A stretch of 64,000 nucleotides of DNA, taken from Pseudomonadota bacterium (GTDB lineage: Bacteria; Pseudomonadota; Alphaproteobacteria; Reyranellales; Reyranellaceae). Numbering within the stretch: position 1 is the stretch's first letter; each line of letters opens with the position of its first letter. The position numbers and the translations under genes are program-made. The DNA lies in contig JAFEFF010000216.1 in the NCBI GenBank assembly GCA_018240745.1, forward strand, positions 1 through 64,000. Direction: 5' to 3'. Shown piece by piece: positions 24,933 through 33,973 of the stretch. The notes under the pieces are model-generated. The model ran no database searches. It saw only the letters and a list, made by a program, of their open reading frames with translations, and was not told the origin of the DNA.

Positions 24933-26405
24933 ATGCCCGATAGCGTCATCCAGCCCGAGATCCCGACCACCCCCGTCACGGCCGAGGTGCTCCAGCAGTT
25001 GCGCGCCATCGTCGGCGACAAGGGACTGATCGAGGGCGAGCAGGACAAGGAGCCGTTCGTCACCGACTGGCGCCGCACGCGCTCGGGCAGCGCATCGGTC
25101 GTGGTTCGGCCGGCGACGGTCGAGGAGACCTCGAAGGTCGTGAAGCTCTGTCACGACAGGGGCATCGCCATCGTGCCGCAGGCCGGCAACACCAGCCTGA
25201 TGGGCGGCGCCACGCCCTGGCCGACCCATCGCGGCATCGTCCTGTCGGTCGGCCGCATGAACAAGGTGCTGGACGTCGACCCGGTCGGCTATTCGATGAC
25301 GGTGGAGGCCGGCTGCATCCTGCAGACGCTGCAGGAGACCGCGGCGGCGCACGACCGCTTCTTCCCGCTCAGCCTGGGCGCGCAAGGGTCCTGCCAGATC
25401 GGCGGCAACCTCTCGACCAATGCCGGCGGCGTGCAGGTGCTGCGCTACGGCAACGCGCGCAACCTCGTGCTCGGCCTCGAGGTGGTGCTGCCCAACGGCG
25501 ACATCTGGAACGGCCTGCGCTCGCTCAAGAAGGACAACACCGGCTACGACCTCAAGCACCTGTTCATGGGCGCCGAGGGCACGCTCGGCATCATCACCAA
25601 GGCGGTGCTGAAGCTGTGGCCGGCCGCCAAGGACGGCGCGACGGCGTGGCTCGCGATCCGCGACCCGCAGGCGGCGATCGAGATCCTGTCCGAGGCGCAT
25701 TCGGCGTCGGAGGACAATGTCGAATCCTGCGAGCTGATGAGCCGCGAGGCGACGGATATGGTGCTGCGGCACATCCCGGGGGTGCAGGATCCGCTCAAGG
25801 CCGAGACCCCCTGGTACATTCTGATGCAGTGGAACTCCTCGCGGCCCAGGACGGAAGGCGCCGAGGGCATGGCCGAGAAGATGGAGCAGTTCCTCGCCGA
25901 CCAGATGGAAGCGGGCCGCGTGCTCGACGCAGTGATCGCCCAGAACGAGAGCCAGTCGCGCAACATGTGGAAGATCCGCGAGGGTGTCGCCGAAGCCGGC
26001 CGCGCCGACGGGCCGGGGTTGAGCTACGACATCTCCGTCTCGATCTCGAAGATTCCCGAGTTCATCGACAAGGGCATCAAGGCCGCGCAGGCCATCCTGC
26101 CCGACCTGCGGCCGCATCCGCTGGGCCATATCGGCGACGGCAACGTGCATTTCGGCTTCGGCGCCCCCAAGGGCATGGACCGGCCGACCCTGCAGCAATA
26201 CGCGCCGGCGATCACCCGCGCGGTCAACGACCTCATCACCTCGATGGCGGGCTCGATCTCGGCCGAGCACGGCATCGGCATCGAGAAGCTCGACGAGCTG
26301 CAGCACTATCGCAGCAAGATCGAGCTCGACACCATGCGGACCATCAAGCGCGCACTCGATCCCAAGAACATCATGAACCCGGGCAAGGTGCTGAGGCTGT
26401 CGTGA
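24933..26405 (+). CDS. FAD-linked 2-hydroxyacid dehydrogenase (D-2-hydroxyglutarate/D-lactate type), copy 1
   Basis: 490 residues, start chosen at ATG 24933 after GCGAGGA. A PCMH/FAD_binding_4 domain (VVRPATVEETSKVV, PQAGNTSLMGGA, LGAQGSCQIGGNLSTNAGG) is followed by the FAD-oxidase C domain with HPLGHIGDGNVHF (metal and catalytic His) and AEHGIG. Oxidises D-2-hydroxyacids and passes electrons to a quinone, ETF or cytochrome. The next gene is a close paralogue, so duplication is likely. Confidence 0.9.
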   Translation: MPDSVIQPEIPTTPVTAEVLQQLRAIVGDKGLIEGEQDKEPFVTDWRRTRSGSASVVVRPATVEETSKVVKLCHDRGIAIVPQAGNTSLMGGATPWPTHRGIVLSVGRMNKVLDVDPVGYSMTVEAGCILQTLQETAAAHDRFFPLSLGAQGSCQIGGNLSTNAGGVQVLRYGNARNLVLGLEVVLPNGDIWNGLRSLKKDNTGYDLKHLFMGAEGTLGIITKAVLKLWPAAKDGATAWLAIRDPQAAIEILSEAHSASEDNVESCELMSREATDMVLRHIPGVQDPLKAETPWYILMQWNSSRPRTEGAEGMAEKMEQFLADQMEAGRVLDAVIAQNESQSRNMWKIREGVAEAGRADGPGLSYDISVSISKIPEFIDKGIKAAQAILPDLRPHPLGHIGDGNVHFGFGAPKGMDRPTLQQYAPAITRAVNDLITSMAGSISAEHGIGIEKLDELQHYRSKIELDTMRTIKRALDPKNIMNPGKVLRLS

Positions 26406-26507
26406 CTTCCCCGTCGCCCCGAGCGAAGCCGAGGGGCCTCTTTTCCTGTCGGCAAAAAAGAGGTCCCTCCACTCCGCTTCGCTCCGGTCGGGACGACGGA
26501 GGGGCTT
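26406..26507. repeat. Repeat family B, inverted repeat between paralogues
   Basis: The arms start after CCGTCGCCCCGAGCGAAG and end in CCGGTCGGGACGACGGAGGGG. An inner stem GGGxCCTCTTTT/AAAAGAGGxCCC encloses CCTGTCGGC. The element fills the whole gap between the two FAD dehydrogenase genes, and its right end provides the GGAGGGG upstream of the next start. Confidence 0.7.
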
Positions 26508-27938
26508 GTGTCTGATTTCGTCTCCAGGCTGCGGTCGATCGTCGGCGACAAGGGCCTGATCACCGACGAGCAGGGCAAGCATCCCTTCCTCACCGACTGG
26601 CGCGAGAACTATCTCGGCAGGGCGCTGGCGATCGTGCGGCCGGCGAACACGCAGGAAGTGTCGGAGGTGGTGAAGCTCTGCGCGGCCGAAGGTGTCGCGG
26701 TCGTGCCCCAGGGCGGCAACACCGGCATGTCGGGCGGCGCGACGCCGCAGGAGGACGGGCGCGAGATCGTGCTGTCGCTCACCCGCATGAACCGCATCCT
26801 CGACATCGACAAGGTCGGCTACACCATGACCGTCGAGGCGGGCGTCGTGCTGAAGACCATCCAGGAAGCGGCCGCCGATGCCGACCGGCTGTTCCCGCTG
26901 AGCCTCGGCGCGGAAGGGAGCTGCACCATCGGCGGCAACCTCTCGACCAACGCTGGCGGCGTGCAGGTGCTGCACTACGGCAACGCCCGCCAACTCGTGC
27001 TCGGCCTCGAGGTGGTGCAGCCCAACGGCGACATCTGGAACGGCCTGCGGGCGCTCAAGAAGGACAACACCGGCTACGACCTGCGCGACCTCTATCTCGG
27101 CGCAGAGGGAACGCTCGGCATCATCACCCGGGCGGTGCTGAAGCTCTCGCCCAAGCCCAGGGACAACGCGACCTCCTGGTCGGCGGTGCCCTCGCCGCAA
27201 GCCGCGGTCGAACTGCTGAGCGGCGCCTATGCGGCGTCGGAAGACAACGTCACCTCCTGCGAGCTGATGGGCCGGCAGGGCATCGACCTGGTGCTGCAGC
27301 ACATCCCCGGCACGACCGATCCGCTCGCTGAGAAGCACGACTGGTACGTGCTGATGGAATGGTCGTCGACCCGGCCGGCGAGCGTAGGCGACAATGCGGC
27401 TGGTCTGCGCGACAAGATGGAGGCCTACCTCGGCGAGGCGATGGAAAAGGGCCTGGTGCTGGACGCCGTGATCGCCCAGACCGAGGCGCAGTCCAAGGCC
27501 CTGTGGGCGCTGCGCGAGAATCACACCGAGGCCTCCAAGCAGGAAGGCCCGTCGATCAAGCACGATATCTCGGTCGCGGTGAGCAAGATCCCGCCGTTCG
27601 TGCCCGAGGGCGTGGCGGCGATGAACAAGGCCCTGCCCGGCTGCCGCCCGCTGGTGTTCGGCCATGTCGGCGACGGCAATCTCCATTTCAACTGTCAGGC
27701 GCCGGCCGGCTGGACCAAGCCGCAGTTCGCGCCCTACATCGAACCGATCAGCAGCGCGATCTATGATCTCGTCACCGCCTACGGCGGGTCGATCTCGGCC
27801 GAGCATGGCATCGGCCGCATCAAGGTCGAGGAGCTGGCGCACTACCGCAGCCGGACCGAACTCGACGTCATGAGGCAACTGAAGCGGGCGCTGGATCCGC
27901 ACAACATCATGAATCCCGGGAAGGTGATCCGGGTCTGA
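26508..27938 (+). CDS. FAD-linked 2-hydroxyacid dehydrogenase, copy 2
   Basis: 476 residues from GTG 26508. Domain order and motifs match copy 1 nearly segment by segment (PQGGNTGMSGGAT, LGAEGSCTIGGNLSTNAGG, VFGHVGDGNLHFN, AEHGIGRIK). Differences cluster in the substrate half (copy 1 HPLGHIGDGNVHFGFG, copy 2 VFGHVGDGNLHFNCQ), hinting at different hydroxyacids. The SD lies in the end of a repeat element. The MHS transporter follows by 20 bases, so the encoded enzyme may oxidise the imported acid. Confidence 0.9.
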   Translation: MSDFVSRLRSIVGDKGLITDEQGKHPFLTDWRENYLGRALAIVRPANTQEVSEVVKLCAAEGVAVVPQGGNTGMSGGATPQEDGREIVLSLTRMNRILDIDKVGYTMTVEAGVVLKTIQEAAADADRLFPLSLGAEGSCTIGGNLSTNAGGVQVLHYGNARQLVLGLEVVQPNGDIWNGLRALKKDNTGYDLRDLYLGAEGTLGIITRAVLKLSPKPRDNATSWSAVPSPQAAVELLSGAYAASEDNVTSCELMGRQGIDLVLQHIPGTTDPLAEKHDWYVLMEWSSTRPASVGDNAAGLRDKMEAYLGEAMEKGLVLDAVIAQTEAQSKALWALRENHTEASKQEGPSIKHDISVAVSKIPPFVPEGVAAMNKALPGCRPLVFGHVGDGNLHFNCQAPAGWTKPQFAPYIEPISSAIYDLVTAYGGSISAEHGIGRIKVEELAHYRSRTELDVMRQLKRALDPHNIMNPGKVIRV

Positions 27939-27958
27939 GATCGAAAGGGGGAACCGAA

Positions 27959-29236
27959 ATGGCCACTGCGTCGATTGGAGTACCCACATCTTCCCAGAGT
28001 CGCCGCGCCGTCAGCGCGGCCGTCATCGGCAACGTCCTCGAATGGTACGATTTCGGCGTCTACGGATTCGTGGCCGCCATCATCGGCAAGAACTTCTTCC
28101 CCGCCACCGACGACGTCACCCAGCTCCTGAGCGCCTTCCTGACCTTCGGCCTCGGCTTCCTCGCCCGGCCGGTCGGCGCCATCGTGATCGGCCGCATGGG
28201 CGACACGCGGGGCCGCAAGGCGGCGCTGATGCTCACCATCTTCCTGATGGCGGCCGGCACGGTGCTGATCGGCATCCTGCCGACCTATGCCACCATCGGC
28301 GTCGCCGCCCCGGCGCTGCTGCTGCTGGCGCGGCTGATGCAGGGCTTCTCGACCGGCGGCGAATGGGGCGGCTCGACGGCGTTCATCGTCGAATGGGCGC
28401 CCAGGGACAAGCGCGGACTGTACGGCAGCTACCAGCAGATGAGCGTGGTGGCCGGGCTGCTGCTGGGCTCGTCCTTTGCCGCGCTGCTGAACAGCATCCT
28501 CACGCAGGACCAGATGGTGGCGTGGGGCTGGCGTATCCCGTTCCTGGTCGGCGCCATTCTCGGTCCGGTCGGCTTCTACATGCGCCGCACCATCGACGAG
28601 ACGCCGCACTACGAGCGGGTGAAGGAGGCCGCGCCGGCCGGCGGGCGCAGCGGCTTCGCGCTCGCCGCCACCGCCTTCGGCTTCACCATCGTCTGGACCG
28701 TCTGTTTCTACGTCCTGCTGACCTACATGCCGAGCTGGACCGCCAAGTACATGAAGCTCAGCGCCGCCGACGCGCTGTGGTCCAACTCGATCGGCCTGGT
28801 GGCGCTGATCATCGGCATTCCGATCATGGGCCACCTGTCGGACCGCTACGGCCGGCGGCCGTTGCTGCTGATCTGCTGTGCCGCCTTCATCATCCTGCCG
28901 TGGCCGCTGTTCGAGTATCTCGCCTCGGGCAACGTGCCTTACGTGGCGCTGGTGCTGATCCAGATCGGCATTGCCATCGTGATCTCGCTCTACTCGGGCG
29001 CAGGCCCTGCGGCGATCGCCGAGATCTTCCCGACCCGCAGCCGCTCGACCTGGATGACGACGGGTTACGCGCTGGCAGTGGCGGTCTTCGGCGGTTCGGC
29101 GCCCTATCTCTCGATCTGGATGATCTCGAAGTTCGGCACGCCGATCGCGCCCGTCTGGTACCTGATCGCCGCCGCGATCGTCTCGTTCGGCGTGATCTGG
29201 AGCCTGAAGGAAACCGCCTTCGACGAGCTCGCCTGA
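27959..29236 (+). CDS. MFS transporter, metabolite:H+ symporter (MHS) family
   Basis: 425 residues with twelve predicted helices. The MHS hallmarks are GNVLEWYDFGVYGF at the start, ARPVGAIVIGRMGDTRGRKAAL in loop 2-3 and MQGFSTGGEWGGS in helix 4-5. Relatives import dicarboxylates, aromatic acids, shikimate or osmolytes with protons. Between FAD hydroxyacid dehydrogenases and an SDR, a hydroxy- or aromatic acid is a reasonable guess. TGATG overlap with the SDR. Confidence 0.9.
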   Translation: MATASIGVPTSSQSRRAVSAAVIGNVLEWYDFGVYGFVAAIIGKNFFPATDDVTQLLSAFLTFGLGFLARPVGAIVIGRMGDTRGRKAALMLTIFLMAAGTVLIGILPTYATIGVAAPALLLLARLMQGFSTGGEWGGSTAFIVEWAPRDKRGLYGSYQQMSVVAGLLLGSSFAALLNSILTQDQMVAWGWRIPFLVGAILGPVGFYMRRTIDETPHYERVKEAAPAGGRSGFALAATAFGFTIVWTVCFYVLLTYMPSWTAKYMKLSAADALWSNSIGLVALIIGIPIMGHLSDRYGRRPLLLICCAAFIILPWPLFEYLASGNVPYVALVLIQIGIAIVISLYSGAGPAAIAEIFPTRSRSTWMTTGYALAVAVFGGSAPYLSIWMISKFGTPIAPVWYLIAAAIVSFGVIWSLKETAFDELA

Positions 29237-29976
29237 TGCTGATCCGGTTCGACGGCAAGACGGTGATCGTGGCCGGTGCCGCCCGCGGCATCGGCCGGGC
29301 GATCGCGCGCGCCTTCGCCGCCGACGGAGCGAATGTCATCGCCTGCGACCGGCTGGTCGCCGAGATCGAGACGGGCGAGCGCATCCAGGCGCTGCCTGTC
29401 GACGTCACCGATGCGGCGAGCATCGACAAGGTCGTGGCCGCGGCCGGCGGCCGGGTCGACGTGCTGGCCTACGTCGCGGGCGGCGTACTCGGCCAGGGGC
29501 CAAAGCCGCTGGAGCAGGTGACGCCCGAGGAGTTCGCCGGCATCGTCGACGTCAACCTCAAGGGCTGCTTCCTGTTCGCCAGAGCCGTCGCGCCCGGCAT
29601 GAAGCAGGCGGGCGGCGGGCGGATCGTCACCATCTCCAGCCGCGCCGGGCTTGCCACCAGCCTGACCGGCATCCAGGCCTACGCGTCGGCCAAGCACGGC
29701 CAGGTCGGGCTGGTGAAGCAGCTCGCCCAGGAGCTCGGGCCGTTCGGCATCACCGTGAACTCGGTGGCGCCGGGCTTCATGGCGACCAGCCCCGACTACG
29801 AGCGGCAGTGGAACTCCTACAGCGACGACTTCCGCCGCACCTTCGCCGACCGCATCGCCATGCGCCGAATGGGCAAGCCCGAGGACATCGCCGACGCGGT
29901 CCTCTTCCTGGCTTCCGACCATGCATCCTGGATCACCGGCCAGACGCTACCGGTGACCGGCTCTCCACTCGCCTGA
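29236..29976 (+). CDS. SDR family oxidoreductase
   Basis: 246 residues. GAARGIGRAIA, VAGGVLGQG, TISSRAGLATS and YASAKHGQVG give the cofactor and catalytic residues. The start shares one base with the transporter stop, so it is probably made with it. The second half (YERQWNSYSDDFRRTFADRIAMRRMG) is the variable substrate loop. Substrate unknown. Confidence 0.87.
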   Translation: MLIRFDGKTVIVAGAARGIGRAIARAFAADGANVIACDRLVAEIETGERIQALPVDVTDAASIDKVVAAAGGRVDVLAYVAGGVLGQGPKPLEQVTPEEFAGIVDVNLKGCFLFARAVAPGMKQAGGGRIVTISSRAGLATSLTGIQAYASAKHGQVGLVKQLAQELGPFGITVNSVAPGFMATSPDYERQWNSYSDDFRRTFADRIAMRRMGKPEDIADAVLFLASDHASWITGQTLPVTGSPLA

Positions 29977-29991
29977 TCGAAGGAGGTTCTC

Positions 29992-30903
29992 ATGCCCGAT
30001 ACCCATGCTACCCCACAGCAGCTCGAGCCCTGGCAGTGGAGCGAGGCGCAGTGGCGCAAGCTGGTCGGCCAGGTGCGCGCCGGCAAGCGCTACCGCCCGA
30101 ACGGCTGGAAGGACGGCGCGCGTTGTGCGGTGGCGCTGTCGTTCGACTCGGACCACGAGACCAACGAGCTGCGCGACGGCGGCAAGTCGATCGGCCGCAT
30201 GGCGTGGGGCCAGTCCGGCAACCGCATCGGCGTGCCGCGCATCCGCAAGGTGCTGGAGAAGCACGGCGTGAAGGCGACGTTCTACGTGCCCGCGGTGTCG
30301 GCGCTGCTCTATCCCGACGAGCAGCGCGCGCTGGTCGCCGAGGGCCACGAGATCGGCATCCATGGCTGGATCCATGAGCTCAACTCGGTGCTGCCGCGCG
30401 AGGCCTAGCGCGACCTGATGATGCGCTCGGCCGACACCCTGGAGAAGATCACCGGCAAGCGCTGCGTCGGCATGCGCACGCCGTCGTGGGACTTCAGCCC
30501 CCATACGCTGGCGCTCGAGAAGGAGCTCGGCCTGCTCTACGACAGCTCGCTGATGGCCGACGAGGACTGCTACGAGCTGCTGCTGCACGGCGAGGAAACC
30601 GGCGTCATCGAGCTGCCGGTCGAATGGGTGCGCGACGACGCGGTCTACTTCGCCATGCACCGCTTCTCCTCGCTGCGGCCTTACACGCCGCCGCCCGATG
30701 TGTTCGACATCTTCCGTCGCGAGCTCGATGCCGCTTACGAGGAAGGCGGCATCTTCCAGCTCACCATGCACCCGCACCACATCGGCTACCGCTCGCGCAT
30801 CTGGATCGTCGAGGAGCTGATCCGGCACGCCAGATCCAGGGGCAAAGTCTGGTTCGCCACCCACGCCGAGGTCGCCGCCTACGCCAAGGAACACGCGGCG
30901 TGA
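29992..30903 (+). pseudogene. Polysaccharide deacetylase family gene interrupted by an in-frame TAG
   Basis: One reading frame encodes the whole NodB-fold protein: metal-binding Asp in SFDSDHET, His in GHEIGIHGWIHE, then RSADTLEKITGKRCVGMRTPSWDFS and a C-terminal HPHH. An amber codon at 30406-30408 cuts it between LPREA and RDLMMRS. A single G-to-T change from GAG (Glu) would explain it. Relatives include allantoinase PuuE and other amidohydrolases rather than chitin deacetylases. SD AAGGAGG precedes ATG 29992. Could be a real nonsense mutation, a sequencing error, or suppressed; the downstream half has its own ATGs (30418) but no clear SD. Confidence 0.85.
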
Positions 30904-31646
30904 GCAAGGTCGCGATCGTAACCGGCGGAGCACGTGGCATCGGAAGAGGCTGCGCGCTCGAGCTTGCGTCGCGCGGCTATGACGTCGCGCTGGTCGACCT
31001 GCTCGAGCCCGAGATGCAGCGCACCAGGGGCGAGATCGAGGCGAAGGGCCGCAAGGCGCTGACCTACAAGGCCGACGTCTCCGTCTTCGCCCGCGCCCAC
31101 GAGGTCGCCGAGGACGTCGCGAAGCAATGGGGCCGCGTCGATTTCCTGCTGAACGACGCCGGCGCCTCCAACGCCAAGGGCATCCTCGAGATCGAGGAGG
31201 AGGAGTTCGACCGCACCATCGCGGTCAACCTCAAGAGCTGCTTCAATTACATCCACGCCATCGCGCCGATCATGCTGAAGCAGGAGTCGGGCGGCCGCAT
31301 TGCCAGCATGTCGTCGCTCAACGCCCTGTCCGGCGGCGTGACCTCGGCGGTCAGCAAGCACTCCTATGCCGCGGCCAAGGCGGGCATCCTCGGCCTCACC
31401 CGCGCGCTCGCCAAGGAGCTCGGCCCCAGGATCATGATCAACGCGATCTGCCCCGGCGTGATCGAGACCGAGCTCGGCAACAGCCTCACGAAGAGCCGCG
31501 GCGAGGAGATGAAGAAGGGCATCATGCTGAACCGCCTCGGCTCGCCCGCCGACGTGGCGCAACTCGTGGCCTTCCTCGCCACGTCCGAGCCCTGCTTCAT
31601 CACCGGCCAGCACTTCGTGATCGACGGCTTCCAGTGGTCGTGCTGA
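30900..31646 (+). CDS. SDR family oxidoreductase
   Basis: 248 residues from GTG 30900, overlapping the deacetylase stop (GTGA), so translation depends on ribosomes finishing that frame. TGGARGIGRGCA, NDAGASNAKG (Asp instead of Asn in the usual NNAG), SMSSLNALSG and YAAAKAGILG. The NDAG change is uncommon but tolerated in the fold. Substrate unknown. Confidence 0.87.
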   Translation: MSKVAIVTGGARGIGRGCALELASRGYDVALVDLLEPEMQRTRGEIEAKGRKALTYKADVSVFARAHEVAEDVAKQWGRVDFLLNDAGASNAKGILEIEEEEFDRTIAVNLKSCFNYIHAIAPIMLKQESGGRIASMSSLNALSGGVTSAVSKHSYAAAKAGILGLTRALAKELGPRIMINAICPGVIETELGNSLTKSRGEEMKKGIMLNRLGSPADVAQLVAFLATSEPCFITGQHFVIDGFQWSC

Positions 31647-31952
31647 TCAGCCGCGATCGTTGTCGCCGCGATGGTCGTCGCGGCGGTCGACGATCTCATA
31701 GGTGACGTCGGTGACGTTGGCGCGGTCGGTCCGCGCCGGCGGCATCGGGCGGCCGGCGAACAGGGCGATCAGCCAGGCGCGCAGGCGATAGACCAGCAGG
31801 ATCACCACGGCGACCGCCACGAATCCCGCGATGATGGCGAAGCCCAGCACGGCCAGCACCGCGAAGGCGATCAGCCCGAGGGCCGCCTGCAGCCAGACGC
31901 GCGGCGGCAAGCGCGAAATCAGCTCGAAGAAGCTCGGGCGCTGTCCGTTCAC
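31647..31952 (-). CDS. Small membrane protein
   Basis: 101 residues from GTG 31952, which overlaps the stop of the upstream ICL/PEPM gene (GTGA). One long hydrophobic region, probably two tight helices (ALGLIAFAVLAVLGFAIIAGFVAVAVVILLVY), is followed by a polar tail ending in Asp/Arg-rich DRRDDHRGDNDRG. No family recognised. Confidence 0.65.
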   Translation of the reverse strand: MNGQRPSFFELISRLPPRVWLQAALGLIAFAVLAVLGFAIIAGFVAVAVVILLVYRLRAWLIALFAGRPMPPARTDRANVTDVTYEIVDRRDDHRGDNDRG

Positions 31953-32815
31953 GACGCCCACTTCTTCTCGAAGTCCCAGACCTCGGCGAAACCCATCAGC
32001 TCATGCATATTGCGATACTGAGGCACCGCAATCCCGGTACTGGTGCCCTTCTCTTTCAGGAACTCCCACGCCTGCCGCATGGCTTCGGCCGCGACGCTGA
32101 AGCCCAGTCCCGGATAGATCGCGACGTCGAAGCCCCACTTCTTCAGCCGGTCGACCTCGACCCGCGGGGTCTTGCCGAACTCGACCATGTTCGCAAGCAG
32201 CGGCTTCTCGACCTCCTTGCCGATCTTCTCGAGCTCGGCCTCGCTCTCGGGCGATTCGACGAAGATGATGTCGGCGCCGGCCTGCTCGTAGAGCTTGGCC
32301 CGGCGCAGCGCCTCGTCGAGGCCGTGCGCGGTGCGCGCGTCGGTGCGGGCGACGATCAGCGTCGCGGGATCGCGGCGGGATTCGGCGGCGACCTTGATCT
32401 TCAGCACCATGTCCTCCGCCGGGACGACGCGGCGGCCCGGCGTGTGGCCGCACTTCTTGGGCATCTCCTGGTCCTCGATCTGGATCGCGGCGACGCCGGC
32501 AGCCTCGTAGCCGCGCACCGTGCGCTGCACGTTCAGCAGCCCGCCGTAGCCGGTGTCGGCGTCGGCGATCAGCGGCGTGTCGATCACCGAGCAGATCATC
32601 TCGGCGCGGCCCACCATGTCGGAGTAGGTCGCGAGCCCCGCATCCGGCAGGCCGAGCATCGATGCGGTCGCGCCGTAGCCGGTCATGTACAGCGCCGGGA
32701 AGCCCATGCGGTCGGCGACGCGTGCGGAAATGCCGTCGTAGATGCCGGGCGCCAGGATGAACTCGCCCTTGGCGAGCTTCTCGCGCAGCGCCCGCGCCTT
32801 GGCATTGACGGTCAT
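31949..32815 (-). CDS. Isocitrate lyase/PEP mutase family protein
   Basis: 288 residues. The barrel has the metal site DADTGYGG, IEDQEMPKKCGH (the KKCGH loop with catalytic Cys) and ARTDA. Length and lack of inserts point to the methylisocitrate lyase, oxaloacetate decarboxylase or dimethylmalate lyase branch rather than isocitrate lyase proper. It would cleave or decarboxylate a C4-C7 di- or tricarboxylate. GAGGAGGA precedes the ATG. Exact reaction open. Confidence 0.85.
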   Translation of the reverse strand: MTVNAKARALREKLAKGEFILAPGIYDGISARVADRMGFPALYMTGYGATASMLGLPDAGLATYSDMVGRAEMICSVIDTPLIADADTGYGGLLNVQRTVRGYEAAGVAAIQIEDQEMPKKCGHTPGRRVVPAEDMVLKIKVAAESRRDPATLIVARTDARTAHGLDEALRRAKLYEQAGADIIFVESPESEAELEKIGKEVEKPLLANMVEFGKTPRVEVDRLKKWGFDVAIYPGLGFSVAAEAMRQAWEFLKEKGTSTGIAVPQYRNMHELMGFAEVWDFEKKWAS

Positions 32816-32984
32816 GTTCCTCTCCTCAGTCCTGCTGCACCGCCAGCTTGACGTCTCCCGGCCGGATCGTCGAGCCGGGGCTCGGCCGCGGTGCGTTTGC
32901 TGATTTGGGATTGGCCGAGCGAATCCGTACCCCCCGGGCGCGACATGCCGCGCGCGGCGTGCGCTGCAAGCTGCCGCTTCATGG

Positions 32985-33914
32985 CTACTCCAGCGGCCAG
33001 ATCTCGATATCCCGCGCGAGGCCCGCGAGGTACTTCGTGGTGATCGGGCCGACCCGGCCGACCGGCAGGATGGCAGGGCCAGCCGCCTCCAAGGCCACGT
33101 AAAGCCGGCCGCCCTGCCGGATGGTCGCGTCGCCCGGTTCGGCCGGCATCTCGACGCCGAGGATGGCATGGCCGGGCATGGTCACGATCGCAAGCCTGCG
33201 AAAGCGCGTGAAGTTGCGCAGCACGGCCGCCAGCGCCACCGCCTTGCTGTCGCAATCGCCGCGGTTCTCCGCCAGCAGCGCCGACGCCGGCAGGAAGTCG
33301 CCGCCCTGGCGCTGCTTGTCGTCGAGAGTGGCGTAGGGAATCTCCTGGAAGAAGCTCAGCGCCAGCGCGACGCGACCGCGATCCTCGGCCGGCGCATCCG
33401 GCATATCGCCCAGCGCCTTGGCAACGGCCCGCAATGGGCTCTGTTGCGCACTGGTCGCGGCCGCGAAGTCGACGATGATGCGCCGCTCGCCGTCCATCCG
33501 ACGCAGATGCTTCGCAAGGTAGTCGTGCTGCGACTTGCGCAGGCGACCCTCGACCTTGCGCGTCAGCTGATCGAGGTCCTGGTTGCGCGCCTCGACCGTC
33601 CAGCGAACGCCGTCGGACGTGCGCTTGATGTCGATCCGCGCCCCGTTGCCGAAGCGCGCGACCTCGTCGCGAAGGTCTCGCTCGACCACCTGCCACATGT
33701 CCTGCAGGCTGTATTGGGCGAACGAGTCCTCGGCCTCGCGAATCGCCTGGCGGGTCAGGGTGAAGGAGACGCCATGCTCCTGGCGGAGATAGTCGCGCCA
33801 GCGGTAACTCAGGAGCTCGTCGCCGCTGCGCGAGATGCGCTTGAACGCGAGCTGCTGCGCCTCGACCGCGGGGGCGAACACCAGCAGCGCAAGAAGCAGC
33901 AGACCGAGCCGCAT
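32985..33914 (-). CDS. Periplasmic transglutaminase-like cysteine protease family protein
   Basis: 309 residues from ATG 33914, giving a clean signal peptide (LGLLLLALLVFAPAVEAQQ). The C-terminal papain-like core shows Cys in ENRGDCDSKAVALAAVL, His in TMPGHAILGVEMP and an Asp-bearing late segment. The N-terminal half (about residues 30-180) is helical and charged. Relatives are bacterial transglutaminase-like peptidases. It lies 59 bases after the lipoprotein and kinase genes, so may join that envelope group. The 169 bases downstream of it hold no gene. Confidence 0.75.
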   Translation of the reverse strand: MRLGLLLLALLVFAPAVEAQQLAFKRISRSGDELLSYRWRDYLRQEHGVSFTLTRQAIREAEDSFAQYSLQDMWQVVERDLRDEVARFGNGARIDIKRTSDGVRWTVEARNQDLDQLTRKVEGRLRKSQHDYLAKHLRRMDGERRIIVDFAAATSAQQSPLRAVAKALGDMPDAPAEDRGRVALALSFFQEIPYATLDDKQRQGGDFLPASALLAENRGDCDSKAVALAAVLRNFTRFRRLAIVTMPGHAILGVEMPAEPGDATIRQGGRLYVALEAAGPAILPVGRVGPITTKYLAGLARDIEIWPLE

Positions 33915-33973
33915 CAGCGCCCCTGGTCCTACTGAGTCAGGAGCCCGGACCGGCACTGGCGGAGTCCGGCTGA

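Noticed and set aside
24855..27989. A 1044-codon minus-strand frame
   Set aside because: It runs antisense through both FAD dehydrogenase genes; the repeated shadow is explained by the duplicated sense genes and high GC third positions.
30406..30408. TAG read as pyrrolysine or programmed readthrough
   Set aside because: No pyl genes are known in this kind of organism and no readthrough signal is visible; a one-base change from GAG is simpler.
32826..32984. C-terminal-like tail on the minus strand ending KLAVQQD
   Set aside because: It looks like the end of a protein but has no start, no continuing upstream frame beyond the transglutaminase stop and no recognisable family; left unannotated.
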